From UMGS1883 sp045636425 (GTDB lineage Bacteria; Bacillota; Clostridia; UMGS1883): DNA of 64,000 bases. Position numbers and translations under genes: made by a program. Each line of letters begins with the position of its first letter. Positions within the stretch are counted from its first letter, which is position 1. Below, piece after piece: positions 1 through 8,750 of the stretch. A model generated the notes under the pieces. It saw nothing but the letters and a program-made list of their open reading frames with translations. It was not told the DNA's origin and did no database searches. The stretch spans positions 19,089-83,088 of the forward strand of contig JAZTXM010000011.1 in the NCBI GenBank assembly GCA_045636425.1. Direction: 5' to 3'.

Positions 1-3000
1 GCTACTGTTTGGCATAAGAAGTAGGTTTAGAATTGTCATATCCAAAAGTCGTTCTATTACATTGTTAAAATTATAATTTATATTAGAAAAGCTTCGAAAC
101 GCTTCACAAAAATATGCCTGCACAGTGTTTTCAAGTGTTTTTTTGAATTCATCACGATTTCGAAGATAACCATCACCAGTAAACAAAATTTTTAAAACCA
201 AATCGGTATTAGTATTTTCTGAAATCTTAGTAAAATTGTTAAAACCCTCCTTTAAGTAATATAATTTGACAGAATTATTTAATTCCATACAAATTTCATT
301 AAATATATCATTTTTCATGTTTATTATGGTATTTTGAATTGAATATATCGCTTCATCTAGTGTGTCAGATAAAATCAAAGTATTTTCTAACAGCATTACT
401 TTTTTTACCATATCAATGTTTTTGTTTGAATCTAATTTTGAAGTAGATGTGAGTTTCTTCTCAATACCTGTTTTTAGAATTTTTTCCAACCATAATACTC
501 TGCTGTCTTGTTTGTTTAGCATTAAGGTTTGGTTCATAATTTTACAATAATAAATTATCCATTTCTCATCTACATCATTATTACTATTGACCGAAAAATG
601 CTGCTTTACGTAGAAGAAGAAAGCATTAATTACATCTATGCGCATTAAATAATTAGAGCCCAAATATGATATTGCACTGAAAACAGTTTGTATAAATTCT
701 TCTAATATAGTGGTATTTGAACAGTGTTCAATACATGATATATAGTCTTTGAATTCATTGCCAAAATAATCATCGGATTCTATTTCGCGATCAAAAAGTA
801 AAAAGTCAGCTATTTTTAACAATAACTCAAAAGATATTGTTAATACACTTTTTCTAAATGTTATGAACGGGCTAGAAATTACAAGCAGAAAGGTACATAA
901 AAGTTTCGTGGTATATACTATACCGTTATTATCTGCTTTGTAAGTTTCTTTTATTAGATTTTCTATAAACTCCAATAATACCATTTTTACATCATTTTTA
1001 TTATTTTTATTATGTTGTAGTTCATTTAGCTTTTTGTTTAATTCATGTGTAATAACCATACGTTCAAAGCCATATGGCGCTGATTTTGCAGTAATATCAT
1101 CATATGGAATAACATAATATTTTTTTGCTTCTTCCGCAAAGGCACGTTCCATAGAATTAGTAGCAGAAAGTTTGCGCATTTCTTCAAAATCATCATGTTT
1201 TTTGCATAATATGCATGCATCTTCATGATTTCGAAGGGAAGAAATATTTAATTCAAAATAATTAAAAAATCTTCCCTTTTCAACATAGTTAAGTTTGGTA
1301 TCAAAAGAACATCTTCCTAAAAGAACTATAACACTAGAAAAAACGTTAACTTTAATATTATTACATGAAGATTTTGAAAAAGCCTTTTCTGGAAAAAGTG
1401 ATTGAATAAGCGTCTTTGTCCTGTTAAAAGTTTCTCCTGTTGTTATTGTGTCATCCACATAGTGAAAATTAATAGTAGCATTTTTACCATATGTGTACAA
1501 ATTATTGTATAATTGGGTTATGTTACTAAATTTTGTTTTTATATTATCTCTATACTCTTTTTTAACATCCAAAAAAATTATACTTGCAGGGTTTTCAAAG
1601 ACTTTCTCATTAACTTGTGTCACAAATTCGGCATTTGTTGGGTGTTGAGGAGCAACAACAAAATTATATTCTAAAGTGTTGTTTCCTTTTTGATGCCCTT
1701 TTAAGTTTCTTTTGACTTCTTTTAGCCAATTTGCAAATGCTTCAGTTTTTGCTATTTCTAAAGAAAGTGTTTCAGTATTAAAATAATACTCAAAATGATT
1801 ATCACCTCTTTCGTAGTGACCATATTTCATATGATTCCTTAATTCTGAAATATCGCCATGTTGTATATGCATATGTTCTTGAGATGTATTAAGTGCATTC
1901 GTCTCTTTAATTCCGATCATTATCATAGGAATAACTGAAGCTTTGTTTACCTTCAAAATCGGTTTCTCTTCTGATAACTTTTCAGGAAAACAACACTTGC
2001 AAAAATCTGGGTTCTCCCATTTGTTATTTATGCTGACGATATAATCAATTCTATTTTTGTTGCCAATATCATAATCTTCTGATAAAACAACATGGGTTTC
2101 ATCAATATAGGACCAAAAAACTTTTTCGTTGTTTGTTACATTATTATTTTCTATTTCGTCTCTAATTAAAACAACACACAGGTTTGCGATAACGTTTTCA
2201 TTATCATTTAGTCCAAATTGTCGCCTTAATTCCGCTAAAATTTTATCGTGTGTAGTTAGTGTGCTTCCGATTGGAACAATTATAACATATTTGGAAGAAC
2301 CTACTTCAAAATCATTTATTTTTTCCACACCACGGAATTTTTTATGCTTAGCTGAATCTTCATAAATAAGATATTTTGTATCTATTTTGAATAAATTGGA
2401 CAAAATTCTTTGAGTTTCTATTACCAACATCTCAGAATATGTTTCATAGCCAATAAGAACTATTTTTTCTTTAATTTTATTCATTTTTACATTTTCTGAA
2501 ATTCTCTTGGATAAGAGATATGCGAAACGAGAAATATAATTTTCAATTCCAAATAACAATGTCGCCTCATAAAAATCCTTAGTTATATGAATTTTTGACC
2601 CAACTTTCATGTGTACATCAGACAATCTACAACCAAAATTATAATGTTGTAAATCTTGCTGTAAGTCATATACTGTTTTTTCTTGAAATAAAGTTCCTTT
2701 ATTTGTTTTTATCAGAACATCAAACGGAAACATTTTGGAAACTCTTTTTTTTCCTTTTGTTTTTTCGCATTTGTTTGCAATATTTTCTAAAACTGACAAC
2801 TCTGAAGAATATTCACCCTTATAATCGGCAATTTGTTTTGATAACAAAAGTGAATTTCTAATATCCTCACCATTAAAAATAATTTCTACATTATTGTGAA
2901 CTTCAAGGTTGAAATCACCGCAAATATATATGTCTCGGTCTATAAGGAAATCTCGAGATACTTCCTTATAATACAGCAATCCAAATATTCGAATAAACAT

Positions 3001-4806
3001 TGACATAAATTGCTGTGATGCATTTATTATTGCAATTTTTTTCAAATGAATACTACCAAGCAAACAAATTAAAGCTTTACCAAAAACTTCGCTTTCCATA
3101 GACGTAGAGAATTCATTGACATCAAAAACTAGTATTGTATTTCCACTTAAATCGCAAACCTTATTTTTAAGTATGTCTGTAAGTTTAATCACAGAGGACT
3201 CTTTATATTGTGGATCGTAACGCTTGAATTCGCTAAAAAGTATATCATTCTCAGAAATAATTTTATTATATAAATTTTCTTTTTTTGTGAAATGTAATAT
3301 ATATTGTTTCCATTTCTTTTTCAGTTGAGGTGTATCAAGTTTTACCTTTAGTCCTGTTGACTTTTGTCTAAAATTAATATCTTTTATAGGCAATATTATT
3401 TTATACTGTGTTCCTGGTATGTGTGGGAAAAATCTTTTGGTACCGTTTCTTTTATTTAATTCACGCCCATAAAATTCGTGCGGAGACAATTGCACTTTAT
3501 TTGAAGAATTTAATACAAATTTGCCACCCGATGATGTAATAATCTGTTCAAAAATATTTAAGCCATAATGTAGAGCAATATTTGATTTGTCCGAATAGTA
3601 TTCATGCCAAAACTTTTTGCATTTGTCTGTAGGAGTAAAAAAATCCTTTAATTCAAGCTCTTCCTCCAAAGTTTTTACCAATTCTGGTCTGGTTTTAAAA
3701 CTAGGTCTAGATTTAATATTTTGAATAAATTTTTTAGGTATATCATAGCTTTCGTTAAAATCAGATACTAAAACTTCTAAATAAAAAGGCGCAGTTTCAT
3801 CATTATAACTTATATTATAATTGTTTTTTAAATAAGTTTCTTTACTCTTTGAAAAGTGTATTCTATAACAAAAAAAACCGTAATCAGCATGCTTAAGAGC
3901 GTTTTCGAAAAGTTGCATAGTACCCATTGAAAAATCTTCTGACTGAAGAAGTAGATGAGTGATTTCGGATTCGTTAATACTAAAAGTCTTATTGCTGATT
4001 GTACTATGTAAATATGATAAAAAGTAACATAATCCTAAAACTGATGTATGTGATAGAAGTTCTTTGTATTTATCCCAATAAAAATTGACATACTTAGTTT
4101 TTATGTATGTGTTTATTTCTTTTATAAGTTTAATACAAAAACTGTGTATTAGTTTTTCCACCTTCACATGATCATAGTTACCATCTACGGTTATTGGATT
4201 TAGAAGTTCCTCTGATGAAAAAGAAAATACCTCAAAGATGTTTTTTGATAATATCGAATATGTTGTAGGAACAGTTCTAAGTAGAGGTAAAAAATGCCTC
4301 GATAAATTATTATTGTTAATGGCAAATCGTTTTACTTTATCCTCAGAAATGCTCTTGAAAAAACGATTGGAATAAGTCGAAGGGTACAAGTGACTCTCAA
4401 CTTGATAAAAGTCTGATATTCGAAAGAAATTTTCATCGTTTGATTCTATAAGAAGATAACACTCATTTTCATATTGTCTTATTAACTCAAAGTAATGAAG
4501 ATGAACTAAATCGTTTTCATCCATATTTTTTACAAAAAAACAAAAAGAAGTTTTATCTAAAAAATTTTGAATAGTAGTGGATAAGGAAACATTATCTGTA
4601 ACTTCAACTATTCGCTCAAAATTAATACACTTGTTGTAAATCAAGTTAAAATTGTATTTTCCACTACTTTTGATTTCATAATCTTTAAGCAATAAAATTT
4701 TGACAGGAGAATTTAAATGAAATTCTTCTCCACTATGTAAAAAATGTATAATTGAAAAACACTTTGAGTATTCTAATTGCTGGTTTTCAATAATGAAAGC
4801 AATCAT
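1..4806 (-). CDS. Giant GHKL ATPase / STAS-like / double phosphoribosyltransferase-like protein (3' end outside window)
   Basis: An open frame of 1602 codons runs from an ATG at 4806 (GGAGG eight bases upstream) to base 1 without a stop, so the C-terminus is missing. Residues about 299-308 read ENALKHADYG, a GHKL N-box; the G1 position is degenerate (VSDFNESYD, near 350); near 414-430 GLNIFEQIITSSGG matches the G2 box, and near 465 GTQYKIILP matches the final GT box. Residues about 553-610 resemble a STAS fold. Around 779-852 a first phosphoribosyltransferase-like segment ends in IVPIGSTLTTHDKI. Around 1046-1125 a second ends in YVDDTITTGETF, a good PRPP-binding loop. Short cysteine clusters (FCKCC near 929, CILC near 1195) could bind metal. 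The rest looks helical. Function is unknown. The base composition is much more AT-rich than the pyr operon, suggesting acquisition. Motif reading is direct; the domain names are inference. Confidence 0.85.
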   Translation of the reverse strand, partial: MIAFIIENQQLEYSKCFSIIHFLHSGEEFHLNSPVKILLLKDYEIKSSGKYNFNLIYNKCINFERIVEVTDNVSLSTTIQNFLDKTSFCFFVKNMDENDLVHLHYFELIRQYENECYLLIESNDENFFRISDFYQVESHLYPSTYSNRFFKSISEDKVKRFAINNNNLSRHFLPLLRTVPTTYSILSKNIFEVFSFSSEELLNPITVDGNYDHVKVEKLIHSFCIKLIKEINTYIKTKYVNFYWDKYKELLSHTSVLGLCYFLSYLHSTISNKTFSINESEITHLLLQSEDFSMGTMQLFENALKHADYGFFCYRIHFSKSKETYLKNNYNISYNDETAPFYLEVLVSDFNESYDIPKKFIQNIKSRPSFKTRPELVKTLEEELELKDFFTPTDKCKKFWHEYYSDKSNIALHYGLNIFEQIITSSGGKFVLNSSNKVQLSPHEFYGRELNKRNGTKRFFPHIPGTQYKIILPIKDINFRQKSTGLKVKLDTPQLKKKWKQYILHFTKKENLYNKIISENDILFSEFKRYDPQYKESSVIKLTDILKNKVCDLSGNTILVFDVNEFSTSMESEVFGKALICLLGSIHLKKIAIINASQQFMSMFIRIFGLLYYKEVSRDFLIDRDIYICGDFNLEVHNNVEIIFNGEDIRNSLLLSKQIADYKGEYSSELSVLENIANKCEKTKGKKRVSKMFPFDVLIKTNKGTLFQEKTVYDLQQDLQHYNFGCRLSDVHMKVGSKIHITKDFYEATLLFGIENYISRFAYLLSKRISENVKMNKIKEKIVLIGYETYSEMLVIETQRILSNLFKIDTKYLIYEDSAKHKKFRGVEKINDFEVGSSKYVIIVPIGSTLTTHDKILAELRRQFGLNDNENVIANLCVVLIRDEIENNNVTNNEKVFWSYIDETHVVLSEDYDIGNKNRIDYIVSINNKWENPDFCKCCFPEKLSEEKPILKVNKASVIPMIMIGIKETNALNTSQEHMHIQHGDISELRNHMKYGHYERGDNHFEYYFNTETLSLEIAKTEAFANWLKEVKRNLKGHQKGNNTLEYNFVVAPQHPTNAEFVTQVNEKVFENPASIIFLDVKKEYRDNIKTKFSNITQLYNNLYTYGKNATINFHYVDDTITTGETFNRTKTLIQSLFPEKAFSKSSCNNIKVNVFSSVIVLLGRCSFDTKLNYVEKGRFFNYFELNISSLRNHEDACILCKKHDDFEEMRKLSATNSMERAFAEEAKKYYVIPYDDITAKSAPYGFERMVITHELNKKLNELQHNKNNKNDVKMVLLEFIENLIKETYKADNNGIVYTTKLLCTFLLVISSPFITFRKSVLTISFELLLKIADFLLFDREIESDDYFGNEFKDYISCIEHCSNTTILEEFIQTVFSAISYLGSNYLMRIDVINAFFFYVKQHFSVNSNNDVDEKWIIYYCKIMNQTLMLNKQDSRVLWLEKILKTGIEKKLTSTSKLDSNKNIDMVKKVMLLENTLILSDTLDEAIYSIQNTIINMKNDIFNEICMELNNSVKLYYLKEGFNNFTKISENTNTDLVLKILFTGDGYLRNRDEFKKTLENTVQAYFCEAFRSFSNINYNFNNVIERLLDMTILNLLLMPNSS

Positions 4807-5062
4807 GTAAAATTCCTCCAAATCCAATATAATTCTATATTTATCATATTCAAATTATTAATAGTTTCGTTGACATTCAACTGTGGAATATAATAACATT
4901 TACCATATGATATCCGCCAACAATAAATAAATTAATACCTTATTATTATATCATATAATACTAATACATTCAATACTTCGTGGAGATATTTGGCAAATTA
5001 TAAAAAACGCGTTTTGCATTTAGTTCATTATCTTGAGTTTTATAAATAACACAAGATAATCT
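4807..5062. other. AT-rich gap between the giant gene and the FRG gene
   Basis: No gene or convincing terminator is visible. A perfect 12-bp palindrome (AAAACGCGTTTT) lies near 5006-5017. The long gap suggests the giant gene may have its own promoter, but I see no strong consensus. Confidence 0.4.
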
Positions 5063-6904
5063 TTAAATTTGATAAATATACTTTTTCAAATAGCCTTTAA
5101 ATTCGTTGTTATATGAAATGGAGGTATCTGTAATATACTGACGCAAAAAATCAATAAAGCAATCATCGCTTGGAAAGAAATTTTCTTCAAATAATTCAGG
5201 ATGATAGTCTCTTCGCAACCTACGGTTAATGGTTTTAAAGTCAATCAATTCAACATCGAATTGAATCGCGGCTATAAGTCTCTCTGCAATTGCATTTTTT
5301 GCATATCCCCAACTACAATGAGCAAAACTCGCTTGTTGCATTAGAGGCCTCGGGAAGAGATTATAATGAAGGTCAAATCTATTGAAATTGAAAAATTCAC
5401 CCTTTGTTGGGCTGAAAACATATATTATAGATGTTCCTTTTTCTTTCTTCTTATATGTATATTTGCGGGTTTTTAAATCTATCTCTGTGAATTGGTGAAA
5501 TGAGAAAAACAGAGCTGTTGAAAATGAAGCACTTACATCTAATCCATATGTTGGAAGTCCATAATGTTGGGCTACCGAGAAACACAGCAAATAATAATTA
5601 AAATCATCAAATTTACTTAAGAACTTATTGGCATTGTCTTTCCCAAGAGCAGAATATATATATGCTTTAATAATTGTTGCCCATTCAACATAATATTTTT
5701 CAAACATTATATTTTCTCTTACTGCATATGAAGCTAATGAAGGCTCTATGGCTTTTTTGTCATCATATAATTTCTCCATTAGCTCGGATGAACGGTTAAG
5801 ATAGTGTTCGGATGATTGTCCTCGAAACAGAAAGTCAAATCCAGATAATGCTTTAATAATATCGTATAATTCATCTGTGGATTTTACTTTGAACCTAGGT
5901 ACTTTAATAAAAGGGACTCTGAGCCAATCGTGAGAATATTTATTAAGCAACCATTTTAACGGAGATGGAACTGATTCTGTTGCCCCATATAATATAGTGT
6001 TATTGACACATAATTCGTGATCATATGAGTAACCATATTGTGAATCAATATATATTAAATTACTTATATGGCTTGCATCCGGATTATTTTCCATATAAGA
6101 AGAAATTCTGTTTCTCCAAGCATACAAATGCTTTTTGGCCCCATCTTCTGTGTTAAATCGGTTTATGTCTTTACACACAAAAGATGGGTCCAGCAATACA
6201 GGTATGTTATTATTTTCACCTTTTGTTGTCTCTTTTTCTGCATTTAAAACATAAGCCGGAGTCGGTGATAATCGATCTATCAAAGGGACTTCTGAAATCC
6301 GGCAACTGTAAATATTGTCGGAATTTCCTAAAACCTCTCTGAATGTAAGGCAAAACATTTCTTCTATCCAAGGACTACAGCTTTCTGCATTATGAAAATA
6401 ATTTGTGCTTATATTAGAATATTTTTCTGCGATTGTGATGTAATGCAACAAGGCTTGATAATAAGTTGAAATAAGCATTGTTATACAAGGATCTAAAATG
6501 ATACAACTTAGTTTTGTCATTTTAATCCTAACAAGAACAAGGTGTTCATCCTCACAGTTTGTATTAACAAGTTCATGACAATAATGTAATCTTATATTTG
6601 AAAAATCCACACAAAAATTTCGAGCTATATTTTCGTCTACTCCGTAAAGATCAACCATTTGCTCCCTCAGTTCATTAGGAAATATAAAATTAGCAAGAAA
6701 ATTATCCAGTAGATTTCTAAAGGTATCTGATTGAAGTATCCTTACTAATGTTTTCCATGTCTTGTCATTGAGTTTCCCCTTAGTAACTCCATATAATGCA
6801 TCTTTTTTTAACATCTCTTTTCCATATTTTGAATTAGTAGATACCACTCCGCATACTTGTGGTAAATCAATCATTCCTAATAGAAGATTAAAAAAATTAA
6901 TCAT
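5063..6904 (-). CDS. FRG-domain protein
   Basis: The product has 613 residues and carries an FRG domain in its C-terminal half. Near residue 358 FLFRGQSSEHYLNRSSEL gives the name-giving motif, and near 445-465 QHYGLPTYGLDVSASFSTAL is the conserved His-Tyr-Gly-Leu-Pro and Asp stretch, followed by the usual FPRPLMQQA segment. The N-terminal 350 residues match nothing I recognise and may bind a partner or ligand. The start is set at the ATG at 6904 because AAAGGTGG lies seven bases before it; an in-frame ATG at 6922 would place that ribosome site inside the coding region. FRG proteins are often found in prokaryotic conflict loci but no general biochemical activity is established. It precedes the giant GHKL-PRTase gene on the same strand, so the two may work together. 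Confidence 0.85.
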   Translation of the reverse strand: MINFFNLLLGMIDLPQVCGVVSTNSKYGKEMLKKDALYGVTKGKLNDKTWKTLVRILQSDTFRNLLDNFLANFIFPNELREQMVDLYGVDENIARNFCVDFSNIRLHYCHELVNTNCEDEHLVLVRIKMTKLSCIILDPCITMLISTYYQALLHYITIAEKYSNISTNYFHNAESCSPWIEEMFCLTFREVLGNSDNIYSCRISEVPLIDRLSPTPAYVLNAEKETTKGENNNIPVLLDPSFVCKDINRFNTEDGAKKHLYAWRNRISSYMENNPDASHISNLIYIDSQYGYSYDHELCVNNTILYGATESVPSPLKWLLNKYSHDWLRVPFIKVPRFKVKSTDELYDIIKALSGFDFLFRGQSSEHYLNRSSELMEKLYDDKKAIEPSLASYAVRENIMFEKYYVEWATIIKAYIYSALGKDNANKFLSKFDDFNYYLLCFSVAQHYGLPTYGLDVSASFSTALFFSFHQFTEIDLKTRKYTYKKKEKGTSIIYVFSPTKGEFFNFNRFDLHYNLFPRPLMQQASFAHCSWGYAKNAIAERLIAAIQFDVELIDFKTINRRLRRDYHPELFEENFFPSDDCFIDFLRQYITDTSISYNNEFKGYLKKYIYQI

Positions 6905-6927
6905 ATTATTACCACCTTTCATTATCT

Positions 6928-6957
6928 ATTGTATCATAATATTGCTAATTTCTTCAA
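6928..6957 (-). promoter_or_regulatory. Probable promoter of the FRG gene
   Basis: On the minus strand TTGAAG (6952-6957) is followed after 18 bases by TACAAT (6928-6933), 24 bases before the chosen ATG. It is a moderate sigma-A match. Confidence 0.45.
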
Positions 6958-7106
6958 CAGTTAAAAATAAGTTTATTAATACTATATTTAAAAATGATTT
7001 TAATCTTTTTGTGTTGGTGCCCCTCAAATTACGGACTACAAATTGATATATTGTGATTTGAACAAAACAAAAATCACAGTCGATTAATTTCAGCTGTGAT
7101 TTTCGG

Positions 7107-7193
7107 TGGTGCACCTGAGGAGACTTGAACTCCTAAGCCGTTGCCGGCACACGGACCTGAACCGTGCGCGTCTGCCAATTCCGCCACAGGTGC
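7107..7193 (-). tRNA. tRNA-Leu (anticodon CAG), CCA encoded
   Basis: Reading the minus strand, GCACCTG pairs with CAGGTGC as the acceptor stem, followed by discriminator A and an encoded CCA (7107-7109). The anticodon loop is TTCAGGT, giving CAG. The long variable arm GCCGGCAACGGC is typical of leucine tRNAs, and the T arm AGGAG-TTCAAGT-CTCCT pairs perfectly. The accessory segment begins just beyond its 3' end, a common integration position. Confidence 0.95.
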
Positions 7194-7263
7194 GAATATT
7201 AAATTTTAAGTTATTAGCATTTACACAAGCCGTTTTTTGATTACTCCCTTAAAAAGGGTTCAC

Positions 7264-7336
7264 GGACTTGAACCTGCATGAAATTGCTCTCATACGGACC
7301 TGAACCGTACGCGTCTGCCAATTCCGCCATACCTGC
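7264..7336 (-). pseudogene. Truncated tRNA-Leu(CAG) remnant
   Basis: On the minus strand this begins GCAGGTATGGCGG and keeps the D arm, the anticodon stem-loop with TTCAGGT and a long variable arm, all close to the intact tRNA-Leu next to it. After GGTTCAAGTCC in the T arm the sequence departs: a complete gene would continue TGCTACCTGC to close the T stem and acceptor, but CGTGAACCC follows. The T stem and 3' acceptor strand cannot form. Breaking within the T loop/stem is what integration at a tRNA 3' end can leave. A gene finder may still call it a tRNA; I think it is non-functional. Confidence 0.7.
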
Positions 7337-7428
7337 GTATTTGATACTTTGATATTATACATCATAAATAATTGAAAATCAAGTGTTTTTTGGGAAAAAT
7401 ATTTACCTAAAAGAGGGACTAAAAACAT

Positions 7429-7457
7429 TTGACACATTTTACAAGCTGTGGTATAAT
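7429..7457 (+). promoter_or_regulatory. Consensus sigma-A promoter of the pyr operon
   Basis: TTGACA (7429-7434), a 17-base spacer and TATAAT (7452-7457) match both consensus boxes exactly. The ATG of pyrC is only 30 bases beyond the -10 box, so the leader is about 23 nt, too short for a PyrR-type attenuator. Confidence 0.9.
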
Positions 7458-7486
7458 ACATAAGAATAAATTAACAGGAGGACACC

Positions 7487-8749
7487 ATGCGATACAGTAT
7501 TAAAAATGCCACAGTTCTAACTGAAAACGGTTTTATAAAAACTGATATCAATATTGACAACGGGATAGTTGTTTCTATCGGCGGCGGTGCTCTTTCTGAC
7601 GCTATGGTTTTCGATTTTAATAATTGTTTTATTTTCCCCGGTTTTGCTGATGTACATGTGCATTTGCGAGAACCGGGTTTTTCATATAAAGAAACAATTA
7701 AATCGGGAACTGCCGCTTGTGCGCGGGGAGGATATACGGATGTTTGCACTATGCCTAATCTTAACCCCGTTCCCGACAGTGTAGAGAATATGAAGGTGCA
7801 GACGGATATCATTTCCCGTGATGCTTTAATAGGCGTTCATCCTTTCGGTGCTTTGACCGTAGGAGAAAAAGGGGAAACTCTTTCCGATATTGCAGGGCTG
7901 TCACCTCACGCAGTCGGTTTTTCCGATGACGGACGAGGCGTGCAGAGCGATGATATGATGCGTCAGGCAATGGAGCTTGCACGGAATAACAATCAGATAA
8001 TATCTGCTCATTGCGAAGTGAATGAGCTTCTTTTCGGAGGATATATACGTGACGGTGTTTACAGCAAAAACCACGGACACAAAGGAATCCCCCCCGAAAG
8101 CGAATGGAAGATGGTTGAGCGTGACCTTAAGCTTGCCGAAGAGGTCGGCGTGAAGTATCATATATGCCACGTTTCCACCAAAGAAAGCGTAAGGCTCATT
8201 GCGGAAGCTAAGAAACGCGGTGTGGATGTAACGGCAGAAACCGCACCTCACTACCTTATTCTTACGGAGAATGACCTTCAGGAACACGGAAGATTCAAAA
8301 TGAATCCCCCCTTGGGAAGTGTTGAAGATAGAGAAGCTCTTATCCGTGCCGTTTTTGACGGAACAATTGAAATGATAGCCACAGACCACGCACCCCACAG
8401 TGCAGAGGAAAAGGGGAAAGGTCTTGAAAAGAGTATGATGGGCGTTGTCGGCATAGAATCGGCGTTTGCACTTATGTATACTCATTTTGTAAAAACGGGA
8501 AAGATGACTCTTGAACATCTTATAAACTTACTCGTAAAGAACCCAAGAGAGCGTTTCAACCTTGGAAAAGGCGTGATTAAAGAAGGCGAAAAGGCTGACT
8601 TCACGGTGTTTAACCTTGAGGAAAGCTATGATATAAACCCCGACGAGTTTCTGTCAATGGGAAGAAGTACTCCCTTTGAGGGCGAAAAGGTTTGGGGAAG
8701 ATGCAAGATGACGTTTGCAAACGGCGAAATTGTATGGAAGGAGATATAA
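7487..8749 (+). CDS. pyrC: Dihydroorotase
   Basis: Dihydroorotase cyclises N-carbamoyl-aspartate to dihydroorotate in pyrimidine synthesis. The 420-residue product is a type I amidohydrolase: DVHVHLREPG supplies the metal-binding His-x-His, followed by SAHCE, YHICHVST, TAETAPHYL and ATDHAPHS with the catalytic aspartate. The length is normal for the family. The ATG follows AGGAGG by a few bases and is the first gene of the operon. The stop is one base before the pyrK start, so the two are translationally close. Confidence 0.96.
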   Translation: MRYSIKNATVLTENGFIKTDINIDNGIVVSIGGGALSDAMVFDFNNCFIFPGFADVHVHLREPGFSYKETIKSGTAACARGGYTDVCTMPNLNPVPDSVENMKVQTDIISRDALIGVHPFGALTVGEKGETLSDIAGLSPHAVGFSDDGRGVQSDDMMRQAMELARNNNQIISAHCEVNELLFGGYIRDGVYSKNHGHKGIPPESEWKMVERDLKLAEEVGVKYHICHVSTKESVRLIAEAKKRGVDVTAETAPHYLILTENDLQEHGRFKMNPPLGSVEDREALIRAVFDGTIEMIATDHAPHSAEEKGKGLEKSMMGVVGIESAFALMYTHFVKTGKMTLEHLINLLVKNPRERFNLGKGVIKEGEKADFTVFNLEESYDINPDEFLSMGRSTPFEGEKVWGRCKMTFANGEIVWKEI

Positions 8750-8750
8750 C

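Noticed and set aside
2595..2861. 88-residue plus-strand frame inside the giant gene
   Set aside because: Antisense shadow in AT-rich DNA without a ribosome site.
5006..5017. AAAACGCGTTTT palindrome considered as terminator or operator
   Set aside because: Too short, no loop or T run and no clear promoter overlap; noted only in the gap description.
7249..7461. 70-residue minus-strand open frame
   Set aside because: It covers the truncated tRNA-Leu and the pyr promoter and has no ribosome site.
7194..7486. Possible PyrR attenuator or riboswitch before pyrC
   Set aside because: The promoter lies only 30 bases before the start codon and no terminator hairpin is present.
7901..8518. 205-residue minus-strand frame opposite pyrC
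   Set aside because: Shadow of a strongly conserved dihydroorotase gene.
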